From an uncultured Prevotellaceae bacterium (GTDB taxonomy: Bacteria; Bacteroidota; Bacteroidia; Bacteroidales; Muribaculaceae): DNA of 64,000 bases. Positions within the stretch are counted from its first letter, which is position 1, and each line of letters begins with the position of its first letter. The stretch is taken from positions 1 through 64,000 of the forward strand of contig CAMVPC010000001.1 of NCBI GenBank assembly GCA_947169265.1. Direction: 5' to 3'. Both the position numbers and the translations under genes were made by a program. The notes under the pieces are model-generated. The model was not told the DNA's origin. It searched no databases and saw only the letters and a program-made list of their open reading frames with translations. Of the stretch, positions 45,543-53,721 are shown piece after piece.

Positions 45543-45564
45543 AATGATGTCTTGCGGGGACGGC

Positions 45565-46344
45565 TCAAGCGTTCACCTGGACGGCGATGCCTTCGGCCTC
45601 GATGCGCCGGGCTATGCGTCGCAGCTCATCGGCGCCCACGTGCTCGAGCGCGGTCTCGGGCGTGGGTCGGTCGATGGAATATACCTGCACAAGGCGCGGC
45701 TGCAGCCGCAGGTAGGCGTTGATGAGCGCGTCAACCTCGGCGTCGGTGGTGTTGTCGATGACGCGTCCCTCGTGGGTGCCGCGCACAAACATCGTTTGGA
45801 TGATGCACTCGCCGCGGTAGGCTTCCAGGTCGATAAGCAATCCCTCGGGAATGACGTTGTGCGACACGGGCCGGTTGAGGGCCAGCATGGTGGCGGCCAC
45901 GGCGCTGTCGAGCTTGAGCACGTTGTTGTCGACCATCTTCAGGGCCTTGCGCACGTTGGGCTTGGCGGCCATCGTGGCGTTTGAAAGCACGGTGACTTTG
46001 GCCTGCGGATAGTAGCGGTTGCGCAGGCGCACCACGTCGCTCACGATGTCTTTGAAGTCGGGGTGCAGCGTGGGCTCGCCGTTGCCCGAGAAGGTGAGCG
46101 AGTCGAGCGGTTCGCCGGCCGCAGCGAGTTCCTCGAGACGGCGCTTGAGTTGCTGCTTAACGGCGTTGCGCGTGGGCACGCCGCTGGTGCCTGTGCCCTG
46201 GGCGTTGAAACCGGCCTCGCAGTAGAGGCAGTCGAAGGAGCACAGCTTGCCGTCGTTAGGCATCAGGTTGATGCCCAGCGAGTGGCCCAGCCGTCGGCTT
46301 TTGATGGGGCCAAAGATGGTGCTGTGGAACAGAACAGTCTGCAT
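45565..46344 (-). CDS. Radical SAM protein
   Basis: The 259-residue protein has the CxxxCxxC cluster motif (CSFDCLYC, near residue 38) and further radical SAM features (SGNGEPTLHP for SAM binding, VTVLSNATM). It is a short, single-domain enzyme of the GTP-cyclase-like/wybutosine-type subgroup often annotated only as radical SAM. It is the last gene of an operon greA - HIT - radical SAM with 14-21 base gaps. The substrate is unknown. Confidence 0.85.
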   Translation of the reverse strand: MQTVLFHSTIFGPIKSRRLGHSLGINLMPNDGKLCSFDCLYCEAGFNAQGTGTSGVPTRNAVKQQLKRRLEELAAAGEPLDSLTFSGNGEPTLHPDFKDIVSDVVRLRNRYYPQAKVTVLSNATMAAKPNVRKALKMVDNNVLKLDSAVAATMLALNRPVSHNVIPEGLLIDLEAYRGECIIQTMFVRGTHEGRVIDNTTDAEVDALINAYLRLQPRLVQVYSIDRPTPETALEHVGADELRRIARRIEAEGIAVQVNA

Positions 46345-46358
46345 GACAATGGGTTTTG

Positions 46359-46751
46359 TTATTTAATTTTCGCGGCGATGGCGGCGGCGATTTCCTGCAT
46401 ACGCTCGCCCTCGAGTTTGAGGTGGGGCTTGACGAAGTTCATGTCGCCCTCGGCGTTGATGGGCAACAGGTGGATGTGGGCGTGAGGCACTTCCATGCCC
46501 ATCACGGCGATGCCCACGCGCCGGCACGGCATGGCCTGCTTGATGGCGGTGGCCACCTTGCGTGCGAAGGCCCACAGGCCGGCATAGTCGTCTTGCTCGA
46601 GGTCGAAGATGTAGTCGACTTCTTTTTTGGGAATCACCAGGGTGTGGCCCTCGACCACGGGGTTGATGTCGAGAAATGCGTAGTAGTGCTCGTCCTCGGC
46701 AATCTTGTAGCTGGGAATCTCGCCAGCCGCGATTTTGCTGAAAATGGTCAT
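46359..46751 (-). CDS. HIT family hydrolase
   Basis: The 130-residue protein has the histidine triad HAHIHLL near residue 95 and the N-terminal IFSKIAAGEIPSYKI of Hint-type nucleotide-binding proteins. Such enzymes hydrolyse AMP-lysine or other purine nucleoside phosphoramidates. It lies between greA and the radical SAM gene. Confidence 0.92.
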   Translation of the reverse strand: MTIFSKIAAGEIPSYKIAEDEHYYAFLDINPVVEGHTLVIPKKEVDYIFDLEQDDYAGLWAFARKVATAIKQAMPCRRVGIAVMGMEVPHAHIHLLPINAEGDMNFVKPHLKLEGERMQEIAAAIAAKIK

Positions 46752-46772
46752 GTGTCGGTTAGGATTAATGGG

Positions 46773-47243
46773 TTAGACAGCGATTTCGACAATTTCAAAC
46801 TGCATGGCGCCGGCGGGCACGGTGACCTCGACCACGTCGCCCACCTTGTGGCCCATGAGTCCCTTGGCGATGGGCGTGGAGATGGAAATCTTGCCCTCGC
46901 GCATGTTGGCCTCGGTGTCGCCCACGATGGTGTAAGTCATCACGGCGCCGTTCTTGAGGTTCTTGATGGTGACCTTGTTCATGAGCTGAACCTCGTCGGT
47001 GTTGATCTTGCTGGCGTCGATGATGCGCGCGCCTGCAATGAGGTTTTTGAGCTCGGCGATTTTCGCCTCGAGCAAGCCTTGACGCTCACGCGCCGCATCA
47101 TACTCGGCATTTTCGCTCAGGTCGCCTTTCTCGCGTGCCTCGACGATGGCCCTTACCACGTCGGGACGCTCAACGTTCTCGAGATGAGCCAGTTCGGCCA
47201 TCTTTTTGTTGTAACCCTCTTGGGTCATGTAACGTATTGCCAT
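46773..47243 (-). CDS. greA: Transcription elongation factor GreA
   Basis: The 156-residue protein has the N-terminal coiled coil (REKGDLSENAEYDAARERQG with its acidic tip) and the C-terminal FKBP-like domain ending in SISTPIAKGLMGHKVGD. It rescues backtracked RNA polymerase by stimulating transcript cleavage. A TACCTTTG -7 box at 47349-47342 implies a leader of about 90 bases. Confidence 0.96.
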   Translation of the reverse strand: MAIRYMTQEGYNKKMAELAHLENVERPDVVRAIVEAREKGDLSENAEYDAARERQGLLEAKIAELKNLIAGARIIDASKINTDEVQLMNKVTIKNLKNGAVMTYTIVGDTEANMREGKISISTPIAKGLMGHKVGDVVEVTVPAGAMQFEIVEIAV

Positions 47244-47341
47244 AGAGATATTTAATTAGTTATATTTTTCATTAAAAAACTGAAGAACCACAGCAAAGTC
47301 GCCGGGATTCCTCGTTGATTTTCATTATGTAATTAGCACTG

Positions 47342-47349
47342 CAAAGGTA
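47342..47349 (-). promoter_or_regulatory. Promoter -7 box of the greA operon
   Basis: TACCTTTG on the minus strand; -33 region only partly matches. It lies 98 bases before greA, leaving an untranslated leader with no obvious structure. Confidence 0.45.
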
Positions 47350-47442
47350 ATGACTTTTTTTTACTTACACAATTTTTGGACCAAAAAAACAAGCCATGCG
47401 GTCCATGGGTGATGGCGCCATTACCGCTTAGGGTGGGGGCTT

Positions 47443-47919
47443 TCACGCGATGGGCTCGATGAGGGCCACGGCCTGCGCGGCGATGCCCTCGCCACGGCCG
47501 GTGAAGCCGAGGCGCTCGGTGGTGGTGGCTTTGATGGAGATTTGACCCTCGTCGCAAGCCATGGCGCCGGCGAGCGCTGTCACCATGGCGGTCACGTGCG
47601 GGTTGATTTTCGGGGCCTCGGCCATGATGGTGAGGTCGCAGTTGACCATGCGGTAGCCATGCTCGCGCAGCAACGCCACCACGTGACTCAGTAGCAGACG
47701 GCTGTCGATGCCCTTGTATCGAGGGTCGGTGTCGGGGAAGTGGTAGCCAATGTCGCGCAAGGCGGCGGCGCCCAGCAAGGCGTCGCACAAGGCGTGAATC
47801 GCCACGTCGGCATCGCTGTGTCCCAGCAACCCCAGGTGATAGTCGATTTTTACCCCACCCAGCCACAGTTCCCTGTCGGGGACGAGGCGGTGCACATCAA
47901 AGCCGAGCCCTACGCGCAT
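47443..47919 (-). CDS. ispF: 2-C-methyl-D-erythritol 2,4-cyclodiphosphate synthase
   Basis: The 158-residue protein has GFDVHRL at the N-terminus, the metal-binding GHSDADVAIHALCDALLG motif, FPDTDPRYKG and the C-terminal TTTERLGFTGRGEGIAA. It is a step in the MEP isoprenoid pathway. It follows porV by 26 bases; as I recall, porV and ispF are also neighbours in Porphyromonas gingivalis. Confidence 0.96.
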   Translation of the reverse strand: MRVGLGFDVHRLVPDRELWLGGVKIDYHLGLLGHSDADVAIHALCDALLGAAALRDIGYHFPDTDPRYKGIDSRLLLSHVVALLREHGYRMVNCDLTIMAEAPKINPHVTAMVTALAGAMACDEGQISIKATTTERLGFTGRGEGIAAQAVALIEPIA

Positions 47920-47945
47920 GGTCGTGAAGCGTGAGAAAACGTTTG

Positions 47946-49157
47946 TTATCGGTTAAAGAGGCCCTTGATGCCGTCCATGTCGAACGACAAGGTGAAGCGC
48001 AGCGTTTGATCGAGCGGGCTGTTCTGGGCCGTGGCTATCATGTAAGACGCGTCGAGGCGCAACACGCTCAGCGAAAAACCGGCACCCAAGCCGAAGTAGT
48101 TGCGGTTACCCTTGAACTTGTCTTCGTGGAAATAGCCGGCACGCAAGAAGAACTGCTGGTTGTAGCTGTATTCGGCACCCAGCGACCACGTTATCTCGCG
48201 CAACTCCTCCTTGAAGCCGCCGGGAGCATCGTGGAATGACTTGAAGATACCCGAAATTGAAGATTGGTCTTTCCACGCCTGCAGGGCTTGCTCATATTCC
48301 TCGTTGTTGCCGTCGTAGTCGCTTAAACGGGGCTTAAGCGGCACCATGAGTTTATTGGCCTCCACGCTGAACGTGAGGTTGTGATAGTCGGCAAGCGGGA
48401 AAGTGAAGGCCGTACCTAACCTGAGGTTCGCGGGCAAGAAAGCCGGCTCATTACCATTGTCATAACTCACTTTAGAACCGATATTGCTCAAGTTGAAACC
48501 CAGTGTCCACTGGCACTCGTTGCGACCCACCATGGGATAGGTGACGAAGTAACCGTTGATGTCGGCTGCAAAGGCGCTCGCGCCCTTCACGTCGCCGGCT
48601 CCGTCGGCATAGCTGCTGTAGCCCAAGTCGCTATAGATGTAGCGCAAGGCTACACCCATCGAGAATTTCTCGCTCAGTTTGCGCGAATAACCCACGTCGA
48701 ACGCCATCTCAAACGGGTGGATATTCGACAGCGTGGCACCCGAGCCGTCGGTGGTTTGCACCTCACCCAGCGAGAAATAGCGCATCGAGGCGCTCAGGGC
48801 CTGGTTGTCTTGACTGCCCATCTTCCAATAGCCCGCCAAGTTGGCGAGGAAGATGTCGTTGACGAGTTTGCGCAACCACGGCGTGTAGGACAACGCCACA
48901 CCGGCGCGGCTATAGGCAAACGCGTATTTCGATGAGTTCCAAAACTGAGAGTTCACGTCGGGGTCGGTGGCCGCGCCCTGGTCGCCCATCGAGGCGCCAC
49001 GCGCGTCGGGCGTGATGCTGAGCGAGGTTACACCCGTGGTGATGGGGTTGAATTCGGCGCTCTTGAGGTCCTCTTCGGCCCACATTGTGGCTGTGCCACC
49101 AAGCAGGAACAGTCCTGCCACCAACGATATACGGTTGATTTTGTTCATAATTTTCAA
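47946..49157 (-). CDS. porV: Type IX secretion system outer-membrane protein PorV
   Basis: The 403-residue protein has a signal peptide (about 1-27, TATMWA) and the PorV family N-terminus (FNPITTGVTSLSITPDARGASMGDQGAATDPD in segments), followed by a beta-barrel rich in alternating aromatic strands. PorV shuttles T9SS cargo from the translocon to the attachment complex. A second ATG at 49148 is possible. porU, its usual neighbour, is absent upstream, where a divergent lipoprotein gene lies instead. Cargo-type tails occur on the proteins at 53722 and 60404. Confidence 0.9.
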   Translation of the reverse strand: MKIMNKINRISLVAGLFLLGGTATMWAEEDLKSAEFNPITTGVTSLSITPDARGASMGDQGAATDPDVNSQFWNSSKYAFAYSRAGVALSYTPWLRKLVNDIFLANLAGYWKMGSQDNQALSASMRYFSLGEVQTTDGSGATLSNIHPFEMAFDVGYSRKLSEKFSMGVALRYIYSDLGYSSYADGAGDVKGASAFAADINGYFVTYPMVGRNECQWTLGFNLSNIGSKVSYDNGNEPAFLPANLRLGTAFTFPLADYHNLTFSVEANKLMVPLKPRLSDYDGNNEEYEQALQAWKDQSSISGIFKSFHDAPGGFKEELREITWSLGAEYSYNQQFFLRAGYFHEDKFKGNRNYFGLGAGFSLSVLRLDASYMIATAQNSPLDQTLRFTLSFDMDGIKGLFNR

Positions 49158-49220
49158 GATAGGTTTACACCATTAATAACTCAAATCGCGGCTTTTTATT
49201 GTATCTTATCCCAATTTAGG

Positions 49221-49251
49221 TTGCAAGAATTGAAACAATTCGCTAAATTTG
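49221..49251 (+). promoter_or_regulatory. Promoter of the lipocalin-like lipoprotein gene
   Basis: TTGC at 49221-49224, a 19-base spacer and TAAATTTG at 49244-49251, 42 bases before the ATG at 49294. Confidence 0.55.
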
Positions 49252-49293
49252 CGCTCAATAAACAAATTAATAACCCCCTAACAACAACGAATT

Positions 49294-49776
49294 ATGAAAA
49301 AGACTACTTTCATGCTGATGTCGATTGTGGCATTCTTTGCGGTGGCTTTAATCTCGTGTGACTTCCTTAACTCCGAAAAACAACTTGTGGGCACCTGGAC
49401 TGTGAGCTACAACGAGGATAATTGTGTCACCACTAACACTTACACGTTCAACAGCGACGGCACCTTTAAAGAGGTGATTGAGTCCGAGTTTGTGAATGGC
49501 ACGCTCAAGTCGGTGGCCGAGGGCACGTGGCGCGTCAAGAACGAAGTCATCGAGTTTGAGTACAACCTCGACAAGACTAAAGGCTATGTCAACGGTGAGG
49601 AGGACGAGGAGGTTACCGCCGACTTGGTCTCGACCAATCGCAAGGAAAACGCTATGACTACCGAGTATCGCGACCGCAATAGCGTGTACGGATTCACCAT
49701 CGTGAAAGTGAACGACAAGAAGCTCGTGGTTAAAACCGGCGACAAGGATTCAGAACTTGAGCTGACCAAAAAATAA
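49294..49776 (+). CDS. Lipocalin-like lipoprotein
   Basis: The 160-residue product has a lipoprotein signal (ALISC, Cys near 22) and a small beta-barrel-like domain starting with LVGTWTVSYNED, then TNTYTFNSDGTFKE and GTWRVKNEVIEFEY, the pattern of lipocalin-like (DUF5640/DUF4923-style) domains. A paralogue lies at 51161-51715, with matching GTWEYSY, TNTYEFNEDGT and GVWKVRDNIVEFLY segments. Ligand unknown; likely periplasmic or surface. Confidence 0.75.
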   Translation: MKKTTFMLMSIVAFFAVALISCDFLNSEKQLVGTWTVSYNEDNCVTTNTYTFNSDGTFKEVIESEFVNGTLKSVAEGTWRVKNEVIEFEYNLDKTKGYVNGEEDEEVTADLVSTNRKENAMTTEYRDRNSVYGFTIVKVNDKKLVVKTGDKDSELELTKK

Positions 49777-49820
49777 ACGTCAACGTTTGCAAGGTTTAAG
49801 CGAAACAAGTACTATCAACA

Positions 49821-50492
49821 ATGTTGAACATTATTGTTGACCCTCGCATCACGGCGGCGTGCCCGCAACTCAAAATAGGGTTGGTGCGCGCCAACGTGGT
49901 CAACGAGTCCACCCCCGACGAGTTGTGGCAAGAGATAGAACGGGCCGCGACCGCCGTGGCCCGCGATTATGAGTTGCTGGCCATCAACCGACGGCCCGCC
50001 ATCGCCGCCACGCGCCACCTCTATAAGTCGCTGGGCAAGGACCCGGGGCGCTACCGCGTGGCCAGCGAAGCGCTGTGCCGCCGCATCGTGCGCGGCCTGG
50101 GGTTGTATCGGCTCACGACGCTCATCGATGTGGTCAACCTCGTGTCGGTAGTGAGCGGATATCCCATCAGCGGCCTTGACGCCGATAAGATTGCCGGCGA
50201 CACGCTCACCCTGGGCGTGGGCGAGGAGGGCGAGGTGTATAACGGCATCGGGCGTGGGCCGCTCAACATCGCCGGCATGCCCGTCTATCGCGACGACTGT
50301 GGCGGCATCGCCACGCCCACGAGCGACGAGGAGCGCACCAAGTTCACCCTCGACACGCGGCACGTGCAAATCAATATCAACGCCTTTGGCGAGGAGATGC
50401 CCGTCGACAAGGCTGTCGAGTGGACCGTGTCGCTGCTCGAGCGCTATGCCCACGCGACTCAAGTTGAAACAGCCATCCTCACCAACCTCTAA
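49821..50492 (+). CDS. B3/B4 domain protein (tRNA synthetase editing-domain like)
   Basis: The 223-residue cytosolic protein matches the B3/4 domain of phenylalanyl-tRNA synthetase beta chains: KIGLVRANVVNESTP, YKSLGKDPGRYRVASEAL, YRLTTLIDVVNLVSV and GRGPLNIAGMPVYRDD. Free-standing versions may hydrolyse mischarged tRNA. It precedes the threonylcarbamoyl-AMP synthase gene by 43 bases, so both may concern tRNA quality. Confidence 0.88.
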   Translation: MLNIIVDPRITAACPQLKIGLVRANVVNESTPDELWQEIERAATAVARDYELLAINRRPAIAATRHLYKSLGKDPGRYRVASEALCRRIVRGLGLYRLTTLIDVVNLVSVVSGYPISGLDADKIAGDTLTLGVGEEGEVYNGIGRGPLNIAGMPVYRDDCGGIATPTSDEERTKFTLDTRHVQININAFGEEMPVDKAVEWTVSLLERYAHATQVETAILTNL

Positions 50493-50513
50493 CCCCATCA
50501 CCCCGTCAACCCA

Positions 50514-50534
50514 TCTACTCGTTTACTAAAAAAA
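50514..50534 (+). repeat. 21-base element identical to the one before the glycosyltransferase gene
   Basis: The 21 bases ending in seven A, directly before the ATG at 50536, are identical to the minus-strand sequence just before the ATG at 12407. The preceding bases (CCATCACCCCGTCAACCC) look like diverged octamer units. Confidence 0.7.
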
Positions 50535-50535
50535 G

Positions 50536-51141
50536 ATGAAAATACTCCAACTCATTGAAGACAATATCAACGAGCGCCACCTCGATGAGGTGGTCGACAC
50601 CCTGCGCGACGGCGGCATTGTTGTCTATCCTACCGACACGATGTATGCTATCGGCTGTGACGCGCTCAATAATCAGGCTATCGAACGGATTTGCACGCTC
50701 AAAGCGATGAAAAGCGCCAAAACCAACCTCTCGATAGTGTGTGCCTCGATTGCCGATGTGAGCGACTATGCCAAGTTCGACAACCGGCAGTTCAAGATGC
50801 TCAAGAACCATTTGCCGGGCCCCTTCACTTTTCTGCTTCCCGCCTTGAGCAAGCTGCCCAAGGCCTTCAAGGGGCGTCGCACTGTGGGCATCCGCATCCC
50901 CGACAATAAAATTGCGGTGGCCATCGTCGAGGCGCTGGGTCACCCTATTCTCTCGACCAGCGTTGAGGGGCGTGACGACGACTACCGGTGCGAGCCCGAA
51001 CTCATAGCCGAGACCTATGCCGAGAGCATCGACATCGTTATCGACGGCGGCCGTGGTCGCCTCGTGCCCTCCACAGTGGTCGATTGCACCGGCGGAGCGC
51101 CCGAAGTGGTGCGGCAAGGTGCCGGAACTTTTGAAGAATAA
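50536..51141 (+). CDS. L-threonylcarbamoyladenylate synthase family protein (TsaC/YciO type)
   Basis: The 201-residue protein is a YrdC-type domain: VVYPTDTMYAIGCDA, NHLPGPFTFLLPA, RTVGIRIPDN and the late GGRGRLVPSTVVD. It makes threonylcarbamoyl-AMP for t6A modification of tRNA, or belongs to the related YciO group; the KxxK-type motif (MKSAKTNLS, KxxxK here) leaves this open. Its start is directly preceded by the 21-base repeat element. Confidence 0.85.
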   Translation: MKILQLIEDNINERHLDEVVDTLRDGGIVVYPTDTMYAIGCDALNNQAIERICTLKAMKSAKTNLSIVCASIADVSDYAKFDNRQFKMLKNHLPGPFTFLLPALSKLPKAFKGRRTVGIRIPDNKIAVAIVEALGHPILSTSVEGRDDDYRCEPELIAETYAESIDIVIDGGRGRLVPSTVVDCTGGAPEVVRQGAGTFEE

Positions 51142-51160
51142 CTTCCTAAAAAAAAACAGA

Positions 51161-51715
51161 ATGATTATGAAAAAATCCATCTTTGTTTTGCTGGCAGCCG
51201 TCGCACTTGTGATGATGGGCTGTGCACAAAGGACATCTTTTGATGGTAGCGGGACCGACGACATGGATGATACCTCGAGCGAGGAAAGCGTGGAACTCAC
51301 TGCCGACGAGCAAGCCATGCTCGACATCGCGGGCACCTGGGAATACAGTTATGTTGACGGTGATGGCACGCCCACTACCAACACCTACGAATTCAACGAA
51401 GACGGCACGCTGGTCGAAACCGTCACGGGAAACTACAACGGCACCATCCTCAAATTCGTGTCGAAAGGCGTGTGGAAAGTGCGTGACAACATCGTCGAAT
51501 TCCTCTACGAACTCGACAAATGCCGTGCCACCGTCGACGGCGTGCAGGACGACGATTTCACTAAGGGTCTGCGCGATGAAGACAAGAATGAGAATCTTAA
51601 AGTGCGCGAGTATAAGGAGCGCGGCGAAACCTACGGATTTAGTATCGTGAGTGTTGCCGACGACCAACTCGTGCTGGATGTGCAAGGCGAAACTATCACC
51701 CTCACCCGAAAATGA
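51161..51715 (+). CDS. Lipocalin-like lipoprotein (paralogue of 49294)
   Basis: The first ATG at 51161 gives 184 residues; ATG 51167 is an equal alternative. A lipoprotein signal (LVMMGC, Cys near 22) is followed by an acidic linker (DDMDDTSSEES) and a lipocalin-like domain (IAGTWEYSY, TNTYEFNEDGT, GVWKVRDNIVEF). Length and motifs match the lipoprotein at 49294. It lies 19 bases after the adenylate synthase gene and 31 before a thioredoxin gene, so it may be co-transcribed with them. Confidence 0.75.
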   Translation: MIMKKSIFVLLAAVALVMMGCAQRTSFDGSGTDDMDDTSSEESVELTADEQAMLDIAGTWEYSYVDGDGTPTTNTYEFNEDGTLVETVTGNYNGTILKFVSKGVWKVRDNIVEFLYELDKCRATVDGVQDDDFTKGLRDEDKNENLKVREYKERGETYGFSIVSVADDQLVLDVQGETITLTRK

Positions 51716-51746
51716 AATAATTTGAATTTAATTCTTTATTCCCCCA

Positions 51747-52166
51747 ATGAAAAAAACTTTAATATCGCTCGTGATGGCGATTGCCATGTGCGTTGCTTTC
51801 ACCGCTTGTGACAAGCCGCACGACAGGGCAAGCGCCACGGCCGGCGAGCCGCAGGCCGCCGTCGGCGACCCCGCGGCTAACGAGACATCCGCGGCGGCAA
51901 AGGTTGTGCTGCTCGACTTCTATGCCACCTGGTGCGGGCCCTGCCGCGCCCAGTCGACGGTCATCAACGACCTGCAGCAGTCGTGCCCCGACCTGGAAAT
52001 CAAGCGCATCGATGTGGACCAGGACGAGGACATGGCCGCCAGCTACGGCGTGAGCGCCATTCCCACCCTTGTGTTTTTGGCCGATGGCGAGCCGGCGGCA
52101 CGTTTCACCGGCTATACCGAACTTGAGGAATTAAAAACCACCTATAAAAAACTTACAGCACAATGA
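51747..52166 (+). CDS. Thioredoxin-fold lipoprotein
   Basis: The 139-residue product has a lipoprotein signal (CVAFTAC, Cys near 21) and a thioredoxin domain with the exact WCGPC active site (DFYATWCGPCRAQS, about residues 58-72) and cis-Pro loop SAIPTLVFL. It would reduce or isomerise disulfides in the periplasm from a membrane anchor. It overlaps the next gene by 4 bases. Confidence 0.9.
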   Translation: MKKTLISLVMAIAMCVAFTACDKPHDRASATAGEPQAAVGDPAANETSAAAKVVLLDFYATWCGPCRAQSTVINDLQQSCPDLEIKRIDVDQDEDMAASYGVSAIPTLVFLADGEPAARFTGYTELEELKTTYKKLTAQ

Positions 52167-52600
52167 AACATCTTCTCTCCTTGTTCGCGGCACTACTCGT
52201 GATGACCCTGGCCACCGCCTGCCACGAGGGACAGGGCGGCGCGTCGGCCTCGACGTCGAGCGACAGCGCCGATAACGTAACTCGCCCCGAATTGCTCGTT
52301 GTCTACTTCTACGATGGCGGAGACGAGCAAAGTATGGGTGAGGATGTCCTCTCGGCTTTCGATGAGCTGAAAGAACGCTTTGGCGACCGCATCGCCCTGT
52401 GGGCTATCGACAGCAGCATCAACACCGACCTCTTCATGCAGTTTGACCCGCAAGACCTGCCCGCCGCCATGTTTGTTACTAATACCGATGTGCCTCTCTA
52501 CGAGCTCAGCGTCGACAATAGCCTCTCGGGTGACATCGACCGCGAAACCCTCACCAAGACGGCCATCGGTTACCTCGACCCGCAGGGTGCGGCGCAATAA
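52163..52600 (+). CDS. Lipoprotein with thioredoxin-like fold lacking CxxC
   Basis: The 145-residue product has a lipoprotein signal (TLATAC) and a region (LLVVYFYDGGDEQS ... IALWAIDSS ... FDPQDLPAAMFV) whose order of strands and cis-Pro-like LPAAMFV resemble the thioredoxin domain of the gene it overlaps. Where the CxxC should be there is GGDEQ, so it cannot do thiol exchange. It may be a binding partner of the active thioredoxin. The fold assignment is by pattern only. Confidence 0.6.
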   Translation: MKHLLSLFAALLVMTLATACHEGQGGASASTSSDSADNVTRPELLVVYFYDGGDEQSMGEDVLSAFDELKERFGDRIALWAIDSSINTDLFMQFDPQDLPAAMFVTNTDVPLYELSVDNSLSGDIDRETLTKTAIGYLDPQGAAQ

Positions 52601-52634
52601 CGGTAGCCATCGCGTGTCGAAAAGCGAAAAACTA

Positions 52635-52663
52635 AGGGACCCGGCGCTTAGCGTCGGGTCCCT
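52635..52663. terminator. Bidirectional terminator between convergent lipoprotein genes
   Basis: A 13-bp stem (52635-52647 with 52651-52663; one G-T pair) with a 3-base loop lies between genes ending at 52600 (plus) and 52697 (minus). On the minus strand it is followed by TAGTTTTT, a good intrinsic terminator. Confidence 0.8.
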
Positions 52664-52696
52664 GCTACTTATAATGTTCGTTAAGCTATGTGGCGC

Positions 52697-53563
52697 TTAG
52701 AGGGCGAGGGCGGCATCGCCGGTGTGATTGCCTCCCATGCAGTCGAAGGTGATGTGGTGCTCGCCGGTGATCACGTTGAGGGTGGCCTCGAAGTTGGTCA
52801 CGACAAATCGGTTGCCCATGGGCACGGGCCCACCTGCGGTGATGTTGTTGGGGATGATGCCGTTACCGATGAGCTTGTAACCAGTCGACGTGGGGACAAC
52901 GGTAAGGTCGGGGATGTGGATTTTGGGCAGTAGCGGGCTGGAGGCACCACCCACGCTGAACTGCACGTTGTGGATATAGATTTCGGCCTTGAGGTTGTCG
53001 AGCAGGTTATATTGGTAGTAGAGTTTGCCGGTGTCGTAGTAGCTGTCGGTACCCACATCGGTGCGCAACGTGGTGCTGGTGGCCACCACCTTGTAGCCGG
53101 TGCCGCGTGTGTTCACCCCGAAGGTGATGGTGTAGATGTCGCGGGCGGTGTCGACGTGTCCGCCGATGTCGGTAATCTCGTAGCCGCTGTAAGGCTCGCC
53201 GGTCGACGGGTTAAGCATTGAGGCCGAGGCGGCCTTGAGGGTGAACGAGCAGTCGTCGCCGCTGCGCGAGAGCGAGAGCGCGCGCACGTCGCCGATGGTG
53301 AAGTCCACGCCGTGGGGCATGCGCGGGTCGAAGGCCGCGCCCAGGATGGTGGCGGTGGCCAGGGTGGCGTCGGCATCGACGCTCAACTCGCATTGTGCCT
53401 TGCAGTAGTGGTTGAACTCGCCGGTGGCGGCATTGAGGGTGAGAAACGCCATGTCCTGCTTGTCGATAAGGATGGGTTTCGCGGGCACGGGTTCGTCATC
53501 GTTGCCGCAGGCCGTGAGCAGTGCCATGGCGGGCAGCAAGAGGAGGAATGCTAATTTCTTCAT
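52697..53563 (-). CDS. Probably surface-exposed lipoprotein of unknown function
   Basis: The ATG at 53563 gives 288 residues; the longer frame runs into the promoter. After the lipobox (LLTAC, Cys near 18) comes GNDDEP, a typical lipoprotein export signal for the cell surface. The body is beta-rich in two parts, the second (IYIHNVQFSVGGASSPLLPK) resembling DUF4840/calycin-like lipoproteins of Bacteroidales. It shares overall character with the lipoprotein at 34403. No catalytic motif is recognised. Confidence 0.7.
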   Translation of the reverse strand: MKKLAFLLLLPAMALLTACGNDDEPVPAKPILIDKQDMAFLTLNAATGEFNHYCKAQCELSVDADATLATATILGAAFDPRMPHGVDFTIGDVRALSLSRSGDDCSFTLKAASASMLNPSTGEPYSGYEITDIGGHVDTARDIYTITFGVNTRGTGYKVVATSTTLRTDVGTDSYYDTGKLYYQYNLLDNLKAEIYIHNVQFSVGGASSPLLPKIHIPDLTVVPTSTGYKLIGNGIIPNNITAGGPVPMGNRFVVTNFEATLNVITGEHHITFDCMGGNHTGDAALAL

Positions 53564-53601
53564 TTTCTTTTTTATACTTTTTGTTGATGTGTAAACGTGA
53601 A

Positions 53602-53649
53602 TTGCGGCGCGATTAATCCCCAGAGGAGGAAAATCGCGCCGCAAAATTA
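53602..53649 (-). promoter_or_regulatory. Promoter -7 box overlapped by a 13-bp inverted repeat
   Basis: TAATTTTG (minus strand, 53649-53642) with a partial -33 ATTG 20 bases upstream is the promoter of the 53563 gene. A perfect 13-bp inverted repeat (53602-53614 with 53632-53644) starts inside the -7 box and covers the transcription start. It may be an operator, or part of the end of the endonuclease transcript. A second hairpin (53671-53690) lies just upstream. Confidence 0.5.
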
Positions 53650-53721
53650 CGTTTTTTTTATAATTCCCGCAATCACTAAGATTAGTGATTAAGTGGTGAG
53701 GATGCCGTAGTAACTGGTTGT

